The notes beneath the pieces were generated by a model, which was given only the letters and a program-made list of their open reading frames with translations, was not told the origin of the DNA and searched no databases. Shown here one piece after another: positions 1 to 8,518 of a DNA stretch of 64,000 nucleotides. The stretch spans positions 62,001 to 126,000 of the forward strand of contig JACKCB010000004.1 of assembly GCA_020634235.1 (NCBI GenBank). The letters are read 5' to 3'. Source of the DNA: Ardenticatenaceae bacterium. Lineage in GTDB: Bacteria; Chloroflexota; Anaerolineae; Promineifilales; Promineifilaceae. The position numbers were made by a program, and so were the translations under genes. Each line of letters starts with the position of its first letter. Positions within the stretch are counted from its first letter, which is position 1.

Positions 1-1
1 C

Positions 2-36
2 AAAGAAAGGGTGAAGCGGCCGCGGTCGCTTCACCC
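2..36 (-). terminator. Rho-independent terminator after the substrate-binding protein gene
   Basis: A 10-bp perfect stem (GGGTGAAGCG at 9-18 pairing with CGCTTCACCC at 27-36) encloses an 8-base loop. Read on the minus strand the second arm is followed by TTTCTTTG. This is the stem plus U-rich tail expected of an intrinsic terminator, and it lies 19 bp beyond the stop codon of the minus-strand binding-protein gene. If permease genes lie further left, the hairpin would attenuate them relative to the binding protein. Confidence 0.7.
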
Positions 37-55
37 ACCAAACGATGCTTACCGC

Positions 56-2683
56 TTACGGATTAAAGGCTTTGTTAGCCTCATCACAGATGGTCGCGGC
101 GTACTCGTCAACCGTCATCTCGCCATTGAGCACCGCCGCTACGGCCGGCCCCATGATGGCGTCGAACTCCGGCCAACTGCCAGCCCACAGCGGGCCTTCC
201 GTCGCCGGGTTGCGCGCCAGGCCATTCAGGAACGCCTGGTTGTTGGCCGGCGGGGTGAAGGTCAGGAACGCATCCAGGGCGGCCTGGCTGACGCGGCTGG
301 GCACGTTAGCCCCCAGAGCCGCGATCTGCGCCTGGGTTTCGGCCTTGGTCAGCTCCATCACCAATTGCCACGCCTGCTCCGGATACTCGGTGTTGGCATT
401 CACCACGTACGCGCCCCAGAAGAGCCAGTTGCTCGGCCCGGCCGGGCCGTCCGGCAATTCCACCACGTCCCAATTGAAGTTGGCGCTGGCCCGCGCACCG
501 GGCGTGGCCCAACGACCATTCTGGAACATGCCCACCTTGCCCGCCAGGAAGGGCGGTTCGCTGTCTTCGCCGTAGGGCACCGCCACGTTGAAGTCCTGGT
601 AGATGCGCTGCTCAAACGCCAGCCCCGCCAGCGACTCCGCCGTGTCCAGACCACAGGCCGTGCGGTCTTCGTTGAAGAAGCCACCACCGGCCGCGTTGAT
701 CCAGTAGCCATACGGCCCCCACCAGGCATTTTGGCCGTAGCCGTAGATGTCGTCGCCCAGGGCGTTGATCGCCTGGGCCACCACGATGAAGTTGTCCCAG
801 TTCCACTCGCCGCTGGCCGCCAGCTCCCGCGGGTCGGGCGCGCCAGATTCAGCCAGCAGGTCCAGGTTCAGGTACAGGGCAAAGGTCGACACGTCGCGCG
901 GCAGGCCCCACAACGTCTCGCCCGTGTTGCCCGTCTCCGGGTTGAAGGTCAGGTGGAACATCGGCCCCGGATAGAAGTCGGCATCGCTGTAGCCGGCGGT
1001 GCCGTCGGCCATCGACCGCAGGTCCATCAGCAGCCCGCGCGTGGCAAAGTCGGCCACGTCGGTGCCCGGAATCCAGAAGACGTCTGGCGCGGTGCCCGAC
1101 GCCAGCTCGGTCTTCAGCACGTCCTGGTAGCTGGAGGTCTCGCTGCCGCCCGCTTCATATTGCAGGGTCACGCCGGGGATGTTGATGGAGTCGCTAACCG
1201 ACTGGTAGACGTCGATCTCGGCCTGGTTATCCGGCCGGGTGCGCCAGCGCAGGGTGATGGTTTCGGCCGGTTCCGTGGCCCCGGTGTCGGTGGGCGCGCC
1301 GCCGGCGGTGAAGGCTTTGTTAGCCTCATCACAGATGGTCGCCCCATATTCGTCGATGGTCATCTCGCCATTGAGCACGGCCGCTACGGCCGGCCCCATG
1401 ATGGCGTCGAACTCCGGCCAACTGCCAGCCCACAGCGGGCCTTCCGTCGCCGGGTTGCGCGCCAGGCCGTTCAGGAATGCCTGGTTGTTGGCCGGCGGGG
1501 TGAAGGTCAGGAAGGCATCCAGGGCGGCCTGGCTGACGCGGCTGGGCACGTTGGCCCCCAGCTCGGCAATCTTGGCCTGGGTTTCGGCCTGGGTGAGTTC
1601 TTGTACTAACTGCCACGCTTCTTCAGGATGCGCGGTATTGGCGTTCACGACGTATGCGCCCCAGAAGAGCCAGTTGCTCGGCCCGGCCGGGCCGTCCGGC
1701 AATTCCACCACGTCCCAATTGAAGTTGGCGCTGGCCCGCGCACCGGGCGTGGCCCAACGACCATTCTGGAACATGCCCACCTTGCCCGCCAGGAAGGGCG
1801 GTTCGCTGTCTTCGCCGTAGGGCACCGCCACGTTGAAGTCCTGGTAGATGCGCTGCTCAAACGCCAGCCCCGCCAGCGACTCCGCCGTGTCCAGACCACA
1901 GGCCGTGCGGTCTTCGTTGAAGAAGCCACCACCGGCCGCGTTGATCCAGTAGCCATACGGCCCCCACCAGGCATTTTGGCCGTAGCCGTAGATGTCGTCG
2001 CCCAGGGCGTTGATCGCCTGGGCCACCACGATGAAGTTGTCCCAGTTCCACTCGCCGCTGGCCGCCAGCTCCCGCGGGTCGGGCGCGCCAGATTCAGCCA
2101 GCAGGTCCAGGTTCAGGTACAGGGCAAAGGTCGACACGTCGCGCGGCAGGCCCCACAACGTCTCGCCCGTGTTGCCCGTCTCCGGGTTGAAGGTCAGGTG
2201 GAACATCGGCCCCGGATAGAAGTCGGCATCGCTGTAGCCGGCGGTGCCGTCGGCCATCGACCGCAGGTCCATCAGCAGCCCGCGCGTGGCAAAGTCGGCC
2301 ACGTCGGTGCCCGGAATCCAGAAGACGTCTGGCGCGGTGCCCGATGCCAGCTCGGTCTTCAGCACGTCCTGGTAGCTGGAGGTCTCGCTGCCGCCCGCTT
2401 CATATTGCAGGGTCACGCCGGGGATGTTGATGGAGTCGCTAACCGACTGGTAGACGTCGATCTCGGCCTGGTTATCCGGCCGGGTGCGCCAGCGCAGGGT
2501 GATCTCGCCATCAGCGGCGGGGGCTTCGGTGGGGGTTACGGCTTCGTCGCCGGTCGCCGGCGCTTCGGTGGCGGCCGGCGCCTGATTCTCGGTTGTGTTG
2601 GTGTTGCCACCGCCACAGGCTACCAGGCCAATCGTCAAAAGAATGGCCAGGGCCAGGTACTGCCAAAATCGCTTGCTTTTCAT
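56..2683 (-). CDS. ABC transporter substrate-binding lipoprotein with duplicated binding domain
   Basis: Extracellular solute-binding protein of the sugar (family 1) type, expected to be membrane-anchored and to deliver a carbohydrate-like ligand to an ABC importer. The N-terminus is a lipoprotein signal with lipobox LVAC ending at Cys23, then a Thr/Ala/Glu-rich spacer. The 875 residues are about twice the usual 400-450: residues about 60-455 and 475-870 are two nearly identical binding domains, both beginning TLRWRTRPDNQAEIDVYQ and ending near ICDEANKAF, joined by a short spacer resembling the N-terminal one. A strong Shine-Dalgarno (GGAGGAG) precedes the ATG. The gene lies 85 bp downstream of a LacI-type regulator, so both probably share the operator-controlled promoter at 3.87 kb. 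Permeases are not in the window. The ligand is unknown. An assembly-made duplication cannot be excluded. Confidence 0.88.
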   Translation of the reverse strand: MKSKRFWQYLALAILLTIGLVACGGGNTNTTENQAPAATEAPATGDEAVTPTEAPAADGEITLRWRTRPDNQAEIDVYQSVSDSINIPGVTLQYEAGGSETSSYQDVLKTELASGTAPDVFWIPGTDVADFATRGLLMDLRSMADGTAGYSDADFYPGPMFHLTFNPETGNTGETLWGLPRDVSTFALYLNLDLLAESGAPDPRELAASGEWNWDNFIVVAQAINALGDDIYGYGQNAWWGPYGYWINAAGGGFFNEDRTACGLDTAESLAGLAFEQRIYQDFNVAVPYGEDSEPPFLAGKVGMFQNGRWATPGARASANFNWDVVELPDGPAGPSNWLFWGAYVVNANTAHPEEAWQLVQELTQAETQAKIAELGANVPSRVSQAALDAFLTFTPPANNQAFLNGLARNPATEGPLWAGSWPEFDAIMGPAVAAVLNGEMTIDEYGATICDEANKAFTAGGAPTDTGATEPAETITLRWRTRPDNQAEIDVYQSVSDSINIPGVTLQYEAGGSETSSYQDVLKTELASGTAPDVFWIPGTDVADFATRGLLMDLRSMADGTAGYSDADFYPGPMFHLTFNPETGNTGETLWGLPRDVSTFALYLNLDLLAESGAPDPRELAASGEWNWDNFIVVAQAINALGDDIYGYGQNAWWGPYGYWINAAGGGFFNEDRTACGLDTAESLAGLAFEQRIYQDFNVAVPYGEDSEPPFLAGKVGMFQNGRWATPGARASANFNWDVVELPDGPAGPSNWLFWGAYVVNANTEYPEQAWQLVMELTKAETQAQIAALGANVPSRVSQAALDAFLTFTPPANNQAFLNGLARNPATEGPLWAGSWPEFDAIMGPAVAAVLNGEMTVDEYAATICDEANKAFNP
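66..1258. repeat. Direct repeat copy A (duplicated binding domain)
   Basis: This 1193-bp segment repeats at 1311-2503 with a constant offset of 1245 bp (415 codons), which keeps the reading frame. Long stretches look identical by eye. Differences concentrate in a patch at about 310-415 against 1555-1660. It encodes the C-terminal binding domain of the preceding gene. Confidence 0.9.
1311..2503. repeat. Direct repeat copy B (duplicated binding domain)
   Basis: Partner of the repeat at 66-1258. It encodes the N-terminal binding domain. The 52 bp between the copies (1259-1310) encode the linker, rich in Thr, Ala, Gly and Pro. Confidence 0.9.
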
Positions 2684-2768
2684 AGGTATTCTCCTCCGTT
2701 AGGAATCAGACTCAGGGTGACAAATGGGAAGGTTAACCAGGGTTTATCTTCGTGTCGGGACACCTCCG

Positions 2769-3809
2769 TCAGGCCGCCCGGCCGGGGTCGTCCCGGCCGG
2801 GTGAGGATGGTGGGGCTGTTGAGCGGCGGATGATCATCCCGGCCGGGAGACGCAAGTGCTGTCGTTCCAGCGCCGGCTGCGCCACAGCCTGGATCAGCAG
2901 CCGTGCCGCTTCACGGCCAATCGCCTCAAAATCCTGCCGCAATGTTGTGAGCGGCGGTTCAAAATAAGCCGCCAGAGGAATATCATCAATGCCAATTACC
3001 GAAAGCTCATCCGGCACACGAATCCCCAGATCACGCGCGGCACGCAGCACCCCCACCGCCATCTGGTCATTTTCGGCGAAAACGGCCGTGGGCAGCGGCC
3101 CGCGCTGGGCCAGGCACATCAGCGCCTCATACCCGGAAGGGGCCAGCCAGTTACCCTGCACCACCAGCGCCGGGTCCGGGGCGATGCCCGCTGCTTGCAG
3201 CGCGCGCTCATAGCCCAGTGTGCGGTCCTGGGTGCAGTCCTCCACCGGTGGGCCAGTGACCAGGCCAATGCGGCAGTGTCCTAACTGCAGCAGGTGCCCC
3301 GTGGCCCGCTGCGCCGCCTCGGGGTCATCCAGGGCCACCGAATTGGCCGCATCCTCGCGTGGGCGCGCCCCGGCAAAGACGTAGGGTACGTTGCTGGGCA
3401 GGTAGGTGTGCCGGCCATCGGCGTAGGGGTTGATGACGATGATCCCCTCGGTCCGTCCGCTGGTTACCAACTGGTCGATGAGCGCGGCGAAGGTCGCTTC
3501 ATCGGGGGCGGAGGCCGACAGGAGAAAGAAGTCGTGCTGCCGCGCTTCCACTTCCGCGCCGCTGATCAGGCTGGCAAAGGTATAGTCGGTGAGATTGGGG
3601 GCGATGCAGGCCAGGGTGGCGCTGCGCCCTTTGGCCATGAAGCGGGCAATGGCATTGGGGCGGTAGCCCAACTGGGCGATGGCGTCTTCCACGCGCCGGC
3701 GCGTTTCCGGGGTCACGCGCTCGCTGTCATTGATCACGCGGGAGACTGTCTGGTGGGATACGCCGGCCAGGGCAGCCACGTCACGAATGGTAACGCGGGA
3801 ACGGGACAT
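2769..3809 (-). CDS. LacI-family transcriptional regulator
   Basis: DNA-binding regulator of the LacI/GalR family, 346 residues from the chosen ATG. Residues about 6-55 form the helix-turn-helix and hinge helix (TIRDVAALAGVSHQTVSRVI, then ETRRRVEDAIAQLGYRPN). The rest is a periplasmic-binding-protein-like effector domain with the usual VFAENDQMAVGVLRA and LSVIGIDDIPLAAYFEPPLT segments. A longer in-frame form starts at a TTG at 3833, but the ATG at 3809 leaves the typical short N-terminus. The gene is immediately upstream of the substrate-binding protein on the same strand, so it most likely controls that uptake operon in response to the transported sugar. A palindromic operator overlaps its own promoter, suggesting autorepression. 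Confidence 0.92.
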   Translation of the reverse strand: MSRSRVTIRDVAALAGVSHQTVSRVINDSERVTPETRRRVEDAIAQLGYRPNAIARFMAKGRSATLACIAPNLTDYTFASLISGAEVEARQHDFFLLSASAPDEATFAALIDQLVTSGRTEGIIVINPYADGRHTYLPSNVPYVFAGARPREDAANSVALDDPEAAQRATGHLLQLGHCRIGLVTGPPVEDCTQDRTLGYERALQAAGIAPDPALVVQGNWLAPSGYEALMCLAQRGPLPTAVFAENDQMAVGVLRAARDLGIRVPDELSVIGIDDIPLAAYFEPPLTTLRQDFEAIGREAARLLIQAVAQPALERQHLRLPAGMIIRRSTAPPSSPGRDDPGRAA

Positions 3810-3837
3810 CGTGGGGCCTCGTGGGATGAGCAAACGG

Positions 3838-3869
3838 TCATGTTACCGGTCACGTGACCGGTAACATGA
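3838..3869. promoter_or_regulatory. Perfect 32-bp palindromic operator
   Basis: The segment reads the same on both strands around a central CACGTG (3851-3856). Each half, TCATGTTACCGGTCAC and its complement, contains ACCGGT and is itself partly symmetric around CC|GG, the form expected of a LacI-family site. It could therefore be two overlapping operators back to back. It starts at the end of the minus-strand -10 element, so a bound repressor would block transcription of the regulator and binding-protein genes. Confidence 0.8.
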
Positions 3870-3897
3870 TATTATTATGAGAAGACGACTTTGTCAA
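3869..3897 (-). promoter_or_regulatory. Sigma70-type promoter of the regulator/binding-protein operon
   Basis: Read on the minus strand: a consensus -35 TTGACA (3897-3892), a 17-bp spacer, then TAATAT (3874-3869, four of six matches to the -10 consensus). The 32-bp palindrome begins at the last base of the -10 and covers the expected start site. The regulator ATG is about 60 bp downstream of the -10. Confidence 0.6.
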
Positions 3898-3994
3898 GCG
3901 TTTGGGGAGGGCGATTTTTGCCGGGTGGGTGCGGCTGCCGGCGCGGCGAGGGGGCGTGGTTGCCATCCCGGCCGGGAAGCGGCACAATTAGCCC

Positions 3995-5269
3995 ATGACC
4001 CGCACCATCTTCCTGCTCGCCGCCAGCCACAGCTACCGCGCCGGCCCCTTCCTGGCCGCCGCGGCCGAGCTGGGCCTGGCCGTGCGCGTGGTGACCGACG
4101 TGCCCGCGCCGCTGGCCGATCTCTGGCAGCAGCCGTTGGGGGTGGATTTTAACGATGTGCCGGCGGCCACAGCCGCGCTCATCCGGCTGGGCCAGGAACA
4201 CCAGGTAGGGGCGATTCTGGCTGTGGACGACAGCGGCAGCCTGCTGGCCGCCCGTGCCAGCGCCGCCCTGGGGCTGCCTCATAACGCGCCGGCGGCGGCC
4301 GAAGCGGCGCGGGATAAGCTGCTGATGCGTTCGCTGCTGGCCCCGGCCGGGGTGCCCTGCCCCGCCTTCTTCCCCTTCACCACCGCCGATGACCCGGCGG
4401 CGATTGCCGCCCAGGTGCCTTACCCGTGCGTAGTCAAGCCTACGCGCCGCTCCGGCAGCCAGGGGGTGATGCGCGCCGACACTCCGGCCGAACTGGTGGC
4501 CACGGTGGGGCGCTTGGGCCGGCTGCTGGTGCAGGTCACCGGCCACCCCGGGCCGCACCCCATCCTGGTGGAGTCGTTTATCCCCGGTTTTGAGGTGGCC
4601 CTGGAGGGACTGCTGGATGGCGGGCAACTGCACGTCCTGGCTTTGTTCGACAAGCCGGACCCGCTGGATGGGCCGTTTTTCGAGGAGACGATTTACGTCA
4701 CTCCTTCGCGCCTCCCGGCCGGGACACAGCAGGCCATTGCCGCGTGTGCCGCCCAGGCGGCGGCGGCCCTGGGGCTGCGCCAGGGGCCGGTACACGCCGA
4801 GCTGCGGGTGAACGCGGCCGGGCCGTGGCTGGTGGAGGTGGCCGGCCGCTCAATTGGCGGTCTTTGTTCGCGGATTTTGCGCTTTGGGGTGGATGAGGCC
4901 GCCGGCGAGGGGGCGTCGTTGGAGGCGCTGATCTTGCGCCAGGCGGCAGGGCTGCCGCTGCCGCCGCTTAACCGGGAGGCAGCGGCACGCGGGGTGATGA
5001 TGATCCCTATCCCGGCCGGGGGCTTGCTGCGCCGGGTGGCGGGGCTGGCGGAGGCCAAAGCGCTGCCGGGCATTGATGACGTGGAGATCACCGCCCCGCT
5101 GAACAACCTGCTGCGGCCGCTGCCGGAGGGGGACAGCTACCTGGGGTTTATCTTTGCCCGGGGTGATAGTCCCGGCCGGGTGGAAGCCGCCCTACGCCAG
5201 GCCCATCAACAGCTAGACTTTACCATCGAGCCCGTCATATCCCTGGCCGGCACGCCACAGGCCACCTGA
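3995..5269 (+). CDS. ATP-grasp carboxylate-amine ligase-like protein
   Basis: Predicted ATP-dependent ligase of the ATP-grasp superfamily, 424 residues. The N-terminal about 105 residues form a Rossmann-like pre-ATP-grasp domain. The central region has the ATP-grasp signatures PCVVKPTRRSGSQGV (about 147-161), ILVESFIPGFEVALEGLLDG (about 190-210) and HAELRVNAAGPWLVEVAGR (about 268-286, metal-binding Glu and downstream residues). The C-terminal about 90 residues (from about 333) resemble the C-terminal domain of L-amino-acid ligases. It probably joins an acyl-phosphate intermediate to an amine, for instance forming a dipeptide, but the substrates cannot be read from sequence. It stands alone, divergent from the LacI operon, with no strong ribosome-binding site before the ATG. 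CCCGGCCGGG occurs just upstream (3967-3976) and several times inside. Confidence 0.8.
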   Translation: MTRTIFLLAASHSYRAGPFLAAAAELGLAVRVVTDVPAPLADLWQQPLGVDFNDVPAATAALIRLGQEHQVGAILAVDDSGSLLAARASAALGLPHNAPAAAEAARDKLLMRSLLAPAGVPCPAFFPFTTADDPAAIAAQVPYPCVVKPTRRSGSQGVMRADTPAELVATVGRLGRLLVQVTGHPGPHPILVESFIPGFEVALEGLLDGGQLHVLALFDKPDPLDGPFFEETIYVTPSRLPAGTQQAIAACAAQAAAALGLRQGPVHAELRVNAAGPWLVEVAGRSIGGLCSRILRFGVDEAAGEGASLEALILRQAAGLPLPPLNREAAARGVMMIPIPAGGLLRRVAGLAEAKALPGIDDVEITAPLNNLLRPLPEGDSYLGFIFARGDSPGRVEAALRQAHQQLDFTIEPVISLAGTPQAT

Positions 5270-5485
5270 CCCATCTTACACACCCACCCCACAAAGCCAC
5301 AACAGCAGAAGCCTGGCGATTATGACATTCATCGCTGCCTGTCTGTTACATGTATTACTATCCCGCGCGCCAGCCTGCGGCTATGCTCAGAATGGTTCGC
5401 TGCTAAACCATCCAGGGCGTTGCCCCATCTGTTCAAGAACCATTGGGTAGGCGTGTACCCCGGCGTACAAAAGGAATCGGATACG

Positions 5486-7309
5486 ATGAGCTATATTACC
5501 GGTATCGCCCACAACGAAGCGATCACCCACGATATTTTGGTTGTTGGTGCTGGATTGGCCGGTTCATGGGCCGCCCTGGCCGCCAGCAAACAGGGTGTCA
5601 ACAACATCGGCGTGCTTTCCAAACTGCATCCGCTGCGCTCGCACAGCGGTGCGGCCCAGGGGGGCATTGCCGCCGCCCTGAACAACGTGCGCCCGGTCGC
5701 CGGCACCGGGCCGCGTGGCCCGCTAGAAGCCGTGCCGCCGGGCGAGGAGCCGCCCGACAGTTGGGAGCTGCACATGTTCGACACCATCAAAGGCTCGGAC
5801 TGGCTGGGGGACCAGGATGCCATCGAGATCATGGTCAAGGAAGCGCCGGAAATCATTTACGAGTATGAGCGCATGGGCTGCGTGTTTAGCCGCCTGAAGG
5901 ATGGCCGCATTGCCCAGCGCCGCTTTGGCGGCCACACCGTCCCCCGCGCCAACTACGCCGCCGACTATACTGGCCATGTCTTGCTGCACACCATCCACGA
6001 ACAGGCGCTCAGGCAGGGGGTCAGTTTCTACAGCGAATGGTACTGCCTGGATTTGATCGTGGAAGACAACGTCTGCCGGGGATTGGTAGCCCTGGATATT
6101 CTGACGGGCAAGCTGCACCTGATGCGGGCCAGGGCGGTACTCTTTGCCACCGGTGGCTACGGCCGGGCCTGGAAGATCACCTCCAATGCGGCGGCCAACA
6201 CCGGCGACGGCGTGGCCATTGCCTACAATGCCGGCGTGCCGCTCATGGACATGGAATTCGTGCAGTTCCATCCAACCGGCCTGTATGGCAAGGGCATCCT
6301 GATGAGTGAGGCGTGCCGCGGTGAAGGGGGCTACCTGCTCAACAGCCAGGGGGAGCGCTTTATGGAGCGGTATGCGGCGGACAAGATGGAGCTGGCCCCG
6401 CGGGACCTGGTCAGCCGTTCGGAGCAGCGGGAGATTGATGAGGGGCGCGGTGTGGGGGCGGATAGGCAGGGGGTCTTTTTGGACCTGCGCCACCTGGGAG
6501 CGGAGAAGATTATGCAGCGGCTGCCCCAGGTGCATGAGCTGGCCCGCGATTTCACCGGGGTCGATATCATCACCGATCCGGTGGCCATTCAGCCGACGGC
6601 GCATTACAGCATGGGGGGCATCCCGGCCGGGGCCGACTGCCAGGTCATTGCCGATGCAAACAACACGCCGGTGGTTGGCTTTTACGCGGCCGGGGAATGT
6701 GCCTGCATCAGCGTGCACGGCGCCAACCGCCTGGGCACCAACAGCCTGCTAGACGCGTCACTGTTTGGCCGGCGAGCCGGGCTGGCCATGGCCGAATTCA
6801 TCAAAGGCGGGGCGGCGCTGCCCCCCATCTCCGGCGATCCGGTGGCCCGCAACCAGGCCCGCCTGGCCAGCTACACCAATGGCGCGCCGGGCAAGGAAGC
6901 CGAATCGGTGGCCGCCGTAGCCGCCGCCCTGAAGGAGACCATGACCAGGAACGTGGGCGTTTTCCGCGATGGGGAGCGGCTGCAAATCGCGCAGAACGAG
7001 GTGCAGGCGTTGCAGGAACGTTTTGACCGGGCGCAGATCATGGACAAGGGCAGCCGCTTCAACACCGAGCTGCTGGCGGCTATCGAGACAGAACATTTGC
7101 TAACCTTCAGCGAAGTGATTGTGGCCAGCGCGCTGGCCCGCACCGAGAGCCGCGGCGCACATTACCGCACCGACTACACCAAACGTGACGATGTGCAGTG
7201 GCTGAAACACACCCTGGCGCACAAGAACGGCGCGGATGCGCCGCGACTGGATTACAAAGATGTGACGATCTTCTGGGATCGCTACCCGCCGCAAGAGCGG
7301 AAATATTAG
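5486..7309 (+). CDS. sdhA: Succinate dehydrogenase flavoprotein subunit
   Basis: Catalytic FAD subunit of complex II, oxidising succinate to fumarate at the cytoplasmic face of the membrane. About 607 residues from the chosen ATG, which has an upstream AAGGA; an in-frame start at 5420 would add 22 unrelated residues. Visible features: the dinucleotide-binding VVGAGLAGSWAAL, the flavinylation segment LRSHSGAAQGGIAAAL (His for covalent FAD), HPTGLYGKGILMSEACRGEG in the capping/active-site region, QPTAHYSMGGI, and RLGTNSLLDASLFGRRAG near the FAD. It is first in an operon with the iron-sulfur and two anchor subunits. Fumarate reductase cannot be separated from succinate dehydrogenase by sequence alone, but the two-anchor layout and lone operon fit the TCA-cycle enzyme. 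Confidence 0.95.
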   Translation: MSYITGIAHNEAITHDILVVGAGLAGSWAALAASKQGVNNIGVLSKLHPLRSHSGAAQGGIAAALNNVRPVAGTGPRGPLEAVPPGEEPPDSWELHMFDTIKGSDWLGDQDAIEIMVKEAPEIIYEYERMGCVFSRLKDGRIAQRRFGGHTVPRANYAADYTGHVLLHTIHEQALRQGVSFYSEWYCLDLIVEDNVCRGLVALDILTGKLHLMRARAVLFATGGYGRAWKITSNAAANTGDGVAIAYNAGVPLMDMEFVQFHPTGLYGKGILMSEACRGEGGYLLNSQGERFMERYAADKMELAPRDLVSRSEQREIDEGRGVGADRQGVFLDLRHLGAEKIMQRLPQVHELARDFTGVDIITDPVAIQPTAHYSMGGIPAGADCQVIADANNTPVVGFYAAGECACISVHGANRLGTNSLLDASLFGRRAGLAMAEFIKGGAALPPISGDPVARNQARLASYTNGAPGKEAESVAAVAAALKETMTRNVGVFRDGERLQIAQNEVQALQERFDRAQIMDKGSRFNTELLAAIETEHLLTFSEVIVASALARTESRGAHYRTDYTKRDDVQWLKHTLAHKNGADAPRLDYKDVTIFWDRYPPQERKY

Positions 7310-7376
7310 GGCGATCCCGCCACACAGGGCCTAGCGTTCACAGAGGGCGACTCTGGGAACAAAAGCGAATGAGACG

Positions 7377-8156
7377 ATGACACAAAATGGTCAGGCTAAG
7401 AAGGCGGTAATCCGGGTGCAGCGCTTTAACCCGGACGTTGATCGCAAACCGTATCTGGAGGCGTTTGAGCTGGAGATTACGGACGATACAACGTTGTTGG
7501 ATGCTCTGGAGCATATCAAGAACTATCTGGATGGCAGCCTGACGTTCCGGCGCTCATGCCGCCACGCCATTTGTGGCAGCTGCGCCATGAATGTCAATGG
7601 GGCCAATACGCTGGTCTGCAACCGGCGGGTAGCGGCGTTTCTGGACCGCAAAGGGCAGGTGACAGTCCGGCCCCTCCCTTACCTGCCCATCATCAAGGAT
7701 TTGGTGGTGGACCGGACTTCGTTCTGGGAGCAGTATTTGCGGGTGAAGCCGTGGCTCATCCCCCCGGCCGGGTACGATGACAGCTTGCCGGCCACCAGCG
7801 AATTTCGCGTGACGCCAGAGGAGGTAGCGGCCCTTAAAACGGCCGAAACCTGCATCATGTGTGGCGCTTGCTACTCGGCCTGCCAGGTGGTGGCGATGAA
7901 CAAGAAGTACATTGGCCCCCACGCCTTGCTGAAGGGCTTTTTGCGGGTGCTGGACCCGCGTGATGGCGACCCGGCCGGGCGACTGGAGATTGTCGGCGGC
8001 GAAGATGGCGTCTTCCGCTGCCACACCATCTTCAACTGCATCGACGCCTGTCCCAAAGGGCTGAACCCCACACAAGCCATCGAAACGCTGCGCAAGCTAG
8101 CCCAGAAGCGGCAGGCATTTGAAGCGGCCCGGCTGGAACGGCAGAAGAGTTTGTAG
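7377..8156 (+). CDS. sdhB: Succinate dehydrogenase iron-sulfur subunit
   Basis: Electron-transfer subunit of complex II, 259 residues. The N-terminal ferredoxin domain has the [2Fe-2S] cysteines C61, C66, C69 and C81. The C-terminal domain has CIMCGACYSAC and CHTIFNCIDACPKGLNP, which supply ligands for the [4Fe-4S] and [3Fe-4S] clusters. It begins 67 bp after sdhA and is followed 9 bp later by the first membrane anchor, so the four genes are almost certainly cotranscribed. Length and motifs are normal for the family. Confidence 0.96.
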   Translation: MTQNGQAKKAVIRVQRFNPDVDRKPYLEAFELEITDDTTLLDALEHIKNYLDGSLTFRRSCRHAICGSCAMNVNGANTLVCNRRVAAFLDRKGQVTVRPLPYLPIIKDLVVDRTSFWEQYLRVKPWLIPPAGYDDSLPATSEFRVTPEEVAALKTAETCIMCGACYSACQVVAMNKKYIGPHALLKGFLRVLDPRDGDPAGRLEIVGGEDGVFRCHTIFNCIDACPKGLNPTQAIETLRKLAQKRQAFEAARLERQKSL

Positions 8157-8165
8157 GAGTGCGCT

Positions 8166-8516
8166 ATGTATAAGACAACCGGCTTCGTCAGTTTTCTCTT
8201 CCGGCGGGTATCTGGGGTGGCCCTGGTGCTTTATCTGTTCATGCACATCTGGGTCATTGGCTCGGCCAACGGCGGCCCGGCCGCGTTTAATGCCCGCATG
8301 GCCATGGTCCAGGCCCCGCTGTTCCGTTTTCTGGAGGTGGCGCTGCTGGTGGCCGTGGTTTATCACGGTTTCGACGGCATCCGGCTGCTCATCGTCCATT
8401 GGTTCGACGTGACCGAATACCGCAAGAGCCTGTTTTACGCCATGTTTGTCCTCTTCATTCTCGTCTCAATTGTGGGCGGCGTGCCAATCCTACTCTTCGC
8501 TCTGGAGGGAAATTAA
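8166..8516 (+). CDS. sdhC: Succinate dehydrogenase cytochrome b subunit (membrane anchor 1)
   Basis: A 116-residue integral membrane subunit with three predicted transmembrane helices (about residues 15-33, 50-72 and 86-112), anchoring the SdhAB head and contributing to quinone reduction. The N-terminal RRVSG before helix 1 is a hallmark of the SdhC cytochrome b556 family. His27 (helix 1) and His67 (helix 2) are candidate haem ligands. Together with two conserved His in the next subunit, two b haems are possible (inference). The gene is tightly spaced between sdhB and sdhD. Confidence 0.85.
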   Translation: MYKTTGFVSFLFRRVSGVALVLYLFMHIWVIGSANGGPAAFNARMAMVQAPLFRFLEVALLVAVVYHGFDGIRLLIVHWFDVTEYRKSLFYAMFVLFILVSIVGGVPILLFALEGN

Positions 8517-8518
8517 CC

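Noticed and set aside
11..1609. A 532-residue plus-strand frame opposite the binding-protein gene
   Set aside because: It is duplicated only because the minus-strand gene is duplicated, and is His/Arg/Gly-rich without motifs.
5322..5351. Possible sdh promoter (ATGACA, 18 bp, TTACAT)
   Set aside because: Both boxes are weak matches and the region offers several equally poor alternatives, so no promoter is called.
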